Below, piece by piece: positions 5,442 through 7,727 of a stretch of 7,727 nt of DNA (positions are counted from its first letter, which is position 1; each line of letters begins with the position of its first letter). The translations under genes and the position numbers were made by a program. The notes under the pieces are model-generated. The model made no database searches and was not told where the DNA came from. It saw nothing but the letters and a program-made list of their open reading frames with translations. This DNA is from Rhizorhabdus sp. (GTDB taxonomy: Bacteria; Pseudomonadota; Alphaproteobacteria; Sphingomonadales; Sphingomonadaceae): NCBI GenBank assembly GCA_004297635.1, contig SCUQ01000143.1, positions 1 to 7,727 of the forward strand, given 5' to 3'.

Positions 5442-6467
5442 ATGGCCGGATCGATTCTGCGTTCACTCCTGGCGCCATGGTGGGCGGCGCAGCTGCTCAC
5501 CGGCGCGAAATCCTTTCTCGATAATCCACTGATCGGATCGGACCGGCTCAACCGCCGCGGCCTGCATGCCGGCCGGGTCAGGCTCGCTTATGCCCTTGCC
5601 GAGCGCCGCCGGAGGCGGATGGCCTCCGCACTCGATCCGGCCGATCGCGCCGCATTCGAGCGCGACGGCTTCGTGGTGAAGCGCGATTTCCTGCCCGCCG
5701 ATGTCTTCGCCGCACTGCGCGAGCAGTTGCTTGGCTGGGCGGGGCCGGCGCGCGAGATGGTGCAGGGCGACACCATAACGCGGCGCTATGCAGCGGATCC
5801 CGAGATGTTCCGCGCGGTGCCGGCAATGCGGCGTTTCGCGCGCGATCCGCGCTGGCAGGCGCTGGCGCGCTATGTCGCCAGCTTCGATGTCGAACCGCTG
5901 CTCTACGCCCAGTCGATCCTCAGCCACCGCCGCGCGTCGGCACCCGATCCGCAAACCGCCCTTCATGCCGATACCTTCCATCCGACCATGAAGGCCTGGC
6001 TGTTCCTGGAGGATATCGGTCCGGACGATGGACCGCTCACCTATGTTGCCGGCTCGCATCGGCTGACCGATGAACGGATCGCATGGGAGCAGCGACGCAG
6101 CGTGGCGGTGCGCCGCGAGGGCGACTTCCTGTCTGCGCGCGGCTCTTTCCGGATCGAGCGGGCGGAGCTGCCCAGTCTCGGCCTGCCGCCGCCGACCGCC
6201 TTCGCCGTGCCCGCCAATACCCTGGTCGTCGCCGACACCTTCGGCTTCCACGCCCGCGCGATGAGCGCCCGGCCGACCACGCGGATCGAACTTTTCGCCT
6301 ATAGCCGGCGCAATCCCTTCCTGCCCTTTGCCGGGCTCGATCCCTGGAGCCTGCCGGGGATAGCCGAGCGGCGCGTGCCCCTGCTGTGGCTGACCCACGA
6401 CATCTACCGGCGCTGGATCGGCCAGCCCTGGGCGAAAGCGGGACGCAAAAAGCCGGGCGAGGAATGA
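5442..6467 (+). CDS. Phytanoyl-CoA dioxygenase (PhyH) family Fe(II)/2-oxoglutarate-dependent oxygenase
   Basis: The 341-residue protein begins 8 nt after the KdsB stop. Its core resembles the PhyH fold: an N-terminal FERDGFVVKRDFL segment (72-84), the metal motif HAD at 175-177 inside LHADTFHPTMKAW, and EDIGPDDGPLTYVAGSHR (190-207). A distal histidine, H270, sits in ADTFGFHARA (264-273), and R281 is 11 residues later. H175, D177 and H270 form the expected iron triad and R281 the 2-oxoglutarate anchor. The spacing matches human phytanoyl-CoA hydroxylase (H175, D177, H264, R275), so catalytic competence is likely. The family hydroxylates very varied substrates, so phytanoyl-CoA itself is not implied. 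In this operon a sugar, acyl chain or lipid anchor is the plausible target (inference). The first 60 residues include a hydrophobic/aromatic stretch (SILRSLLAPWWAAQLL, 4-19) and an Arg cluster (55-59), which could bind a membrane. Confidence 0.88.
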   Translation: MAGSILRSLLAPWWAAQLLTGAKSFLDNPLIGSDRLNRRGLHAGRVRLAYALAERRRRRMASALDPADRAAFERDGFVVKRDFLPADVFAALREQLLGWAGPAREMVQGDTITRRYAADPEMFRAVPAMRRFARDPRWQALARYVASFDVEPLLYAQSILSHRRASAPDPQTALHADTFHPTMKAWLFLEDIGPDDGPLTYVAGSHRLTDERIAWEQRRSVAVRREGDFLSARGSFRIERAELPSLGLPPPTAFAVPANTLVVADTFGFHARAMSARPTTRIELFAYSRRNPFLPFAGLDPWSLPGIAERRVPLLWLTHDIYRRWIGQPWAKAGRKKPGEE

Positions 6468-6487
6468 GCCGCGCCATTGCGATGACC

Positions 6488-6499
6488 GGGTTTGAACCC
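6488..6499. repeat. Near-palindrome GGGTT-TG-AACCC in the spacer before the second methyltransferase-like gene
   Basis: The 44-nt gap between the dioxygenase stop and the next ATG contains 5-bp inverted arms around a TG centre. It ends 12 nt before the start codon and just upstream of the AAGGGG ribosome-binding site. A related GGTT-GA-AACC lies at 2018-2027 upstream of the paralogous gene. No terminator T-run follows. It may be a small regulatory site or chance. Confidence 0.3.
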
Positions 6500-6511
6500 T
6501 AAGGGGCGGCG

Positions 6512-7708
6512 ATGGACGCAGCCACCCAGGACCCTATCCGCGATCTCGACCCGTTCGGATTCATGGACGGCCAGGCCAGCGCCATCCGGCCGCTGGGCGG
6601 CAACAAGCCCAGCCTCGATCCGCGCTATGTGTTCCACACGCCCTATGTCGAGTTTCGCCCCGGACGGGTGATGTTCACCGTCCGGTTCGACCAGCTCCGC
6701 GCTACCTTCGGCGAGCTGCGGGTCAACATCAACGCCTTCATCCCCGGCAGCGGTCGCGATGCGATCTTCGTGACCTCGGCGCGCATACAGCTCGGCGACA
6801 GCATCGCCGCCGAACGCGGCCTGTCGATCGCGTTCATGACCGTCGCGGGCGCGACCTATGCCGCCTATGGCTATTGTACCGAGGGCACCGACGCCCAGGC
6901 TACCGGGCTGTCTATCCATGCCGAACAGATCGAAAGCAGCGATGATCCCGCCCTTCAGCAGCCGCTGCTGCCGACCCGGCTCAACGCCCCGGCGCTTCTG
7001 GCATCGGCCAGACTGGTCGAGACATCACCGGTCTCCTTCCAGGACCCGGTATCGCAGCTGATGACCGCCGGGCAGCTTGCCGAGACACCCGCGCAGGGAT
7101 GGCTGTCGGCGCTTTCCCGGCGCCCGCGCGACGAGCCGGCGCAGTGGCGCCTGGCCTTCCTGGCACAGGCGCTGGATCGCTATGGTGCGCTTCAGCCAGG
7201 CGCGCGCGGGATCGGCTGGGGCGCGGAGAGCCGCGCGCTCGCTCCCGTCTTCGCCAGGGCGGATGTCGACGTGATCCTGGCCCATTCCCCGGCCGAGACC
7301 GGCGCCATGCCTTCCTGGGCCGCGATCAGCTGCTCGGCGCTCGACGCTGAGCCCGGCCCTGACGGCAGCTGGCCGGAAACCCTCCTTTCGCTCGCCGATC
7401 TGCCGGCCGACCAGCGTGGCTATGACTTCCTCTGGTCGATCGGCGAAGTCGAACAGGGCCATGCGGCCGGAAGCAGCGCCAACCATCTCGTGGAACTGAT
7501 GTCGGTGCTGCGCCCCGGCGGCTGTGCCGTTCATATCTTCGACCTTGCCGCGGGTCAGAATGCCGGTGCCGCGCTTCCGCGGCGCGAGGTCGAGCGGCTC
7601 GCCGTGATGATGCTGTCGCGCGGCTTCTCGGTCGCCCAGCTCAACTTTGCCGACCTTGCCGAGCGGAACGGCGCGGTCCCCTTCGCGCTGATCGTCCGTA
7701 AGGACTGA
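6512..7708 (+). CDS. Methyltransferase-like paralog with degenerate SAM-binding site
   Basis: The 398-residue protein starts at ATG 6512, 6 nt after AAGGGG, a good ribosome-binding site. It is a paralog of the protein at 2063-3481 over its whole length. The N-terminal domain keeps DPFGF (13-17), PSLDPRYVFHTPYV (33-46) and ELRVNINAF (68-76); the linker keeps PVSQLMTAGQLAE (179-191); the C-terminus keeps LRPGG (333-337) and ends in LIVRKD. SAM motif I is damaged: the gap-free match of GLGFGVGIEP is GIGWGAESRA (233-242), replacing the third glycine by Glu and the Glu by Arg, and the acidic residue after strand 2 is His (H258). A segment present in the other copy (about 295-345 there) is shortened and not conserved. 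It is therefore probably not a methyltransferase; a structural partner or glycan-binding subunit is my inference. It is intact and in frame, so not an obvious pseudogene. About 20 nt remain to the window end, including GAAGGA just after the stop, which could serve a further gene. Confidence 0.75.
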   Translation: MDAATQDPIRDLDPFGFMDGQASAIRPLGGNKPSLDPRYVFHTPYVEFRPGRVMFTVRFDQLRATFGELRVNINAFIPGSGRDAIFVTSARIQLGDSIAAERGLSIAFMTVAGATYAAYGYCTEGTDAQATGLSIHAEQIESSDDPALQQPLLPTRLNAPALLASARLVETSPVSFQDPVSQLMTAGQLAETPAQGWLSALSRRPRDEPAQWRLAFLAQALDRYGALQPGARGIGWGAESRALAPVFARADVDVILAHSPAETGAMPSWAAISCSALDAEPGPDGSWPETLLSLADLPADQRGYDFLWSIGEVEQGHAAGSSANHLVELMSVLRPGGCAVHIFDLAAGQNAGAALPRREVERLAVMMLSRGFSVAQLNFADLAERNGAVPFALIVRKD

Positions 7709-7727
7709 GAAGGACCGATCGGCAAGG

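Noticed and set aside
5463..6398. 311-codon minus-strand open frame opposite the dioxygenase
   Set aside because: Antisense shadow of a gene with an intact iron-binding triad; the product shows no domain.

Overview
The window is GC-rich DNA with the codon usage of an alphaproteobacterium. Gene content and protein style suggest a sphingomonad, but there is no rRNA or marker gene to prove this. It looks like chromosomal DNA at the edge of a surface-polysaccharide locus. I see no tRNA, rRNA, CRISPR array, insertion sequence or integrase.

The left third (1-1882) reads on the minus strand. It holds a calcineurin-like Ser/Thr protein phosphatase-type metallophosphoesterase (1040-1882) followed 33 nt later by the N-terminal part of a multi-pass membrane PAS sensor (1006 down to the window edge). 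The C-terminal output domain of the sensor lies outside the window. These two genes are probably co-transcribed.

The 180-nt divergent intergenic region (1883-2062) has a plausible promoter on each strand. Between them is a 16-bp inverted repeat (GGTGAT-N4-ATCACC) of CRP/FNR type.

The right two-thirds reads on the plus strand. A two-domain protein (conserved N-terminal domain plus class I SAM methyltransferase, 2063-3481) comes first. After a 139-nt gap with an AT-rich promoter-like patch comes a tight run: a KpsF/KdsD arabinose-5-phosphate isomerase (3621-4613), a divergent KdsB/KpsU-type CMP-KDO synthetase (4630-5433), a phytanoyl-CoA-dioxygenase-family Fe(II)/2-oxoglutarate enzyme (5442-6467), and a second copy of the two-domain methyltransferase-like protein (6512-7708). 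The second copy has lost the SAM-binding signature.

How they may work together (inference): the isomerase and cytidylyltransferase supply the first and last steps of making an activated 3-deoxy-octulosonic acid (CMP-KDO or a relative). The dioxygenase and methyltransferase could decorate the glycan or its lipid anchor. If the host is a sphingomonad, a group often reported to carry glycosphingolipids instead of LPS, the activated sugar is more likely for a capsule or KDO-linker glycolipid than for lipid A. The most unusual element is the paralog pair bracketing the KDO genes, one copy apparently catalytic and one apparently a pseudo-enzyme that keeps the N-terminal domain.
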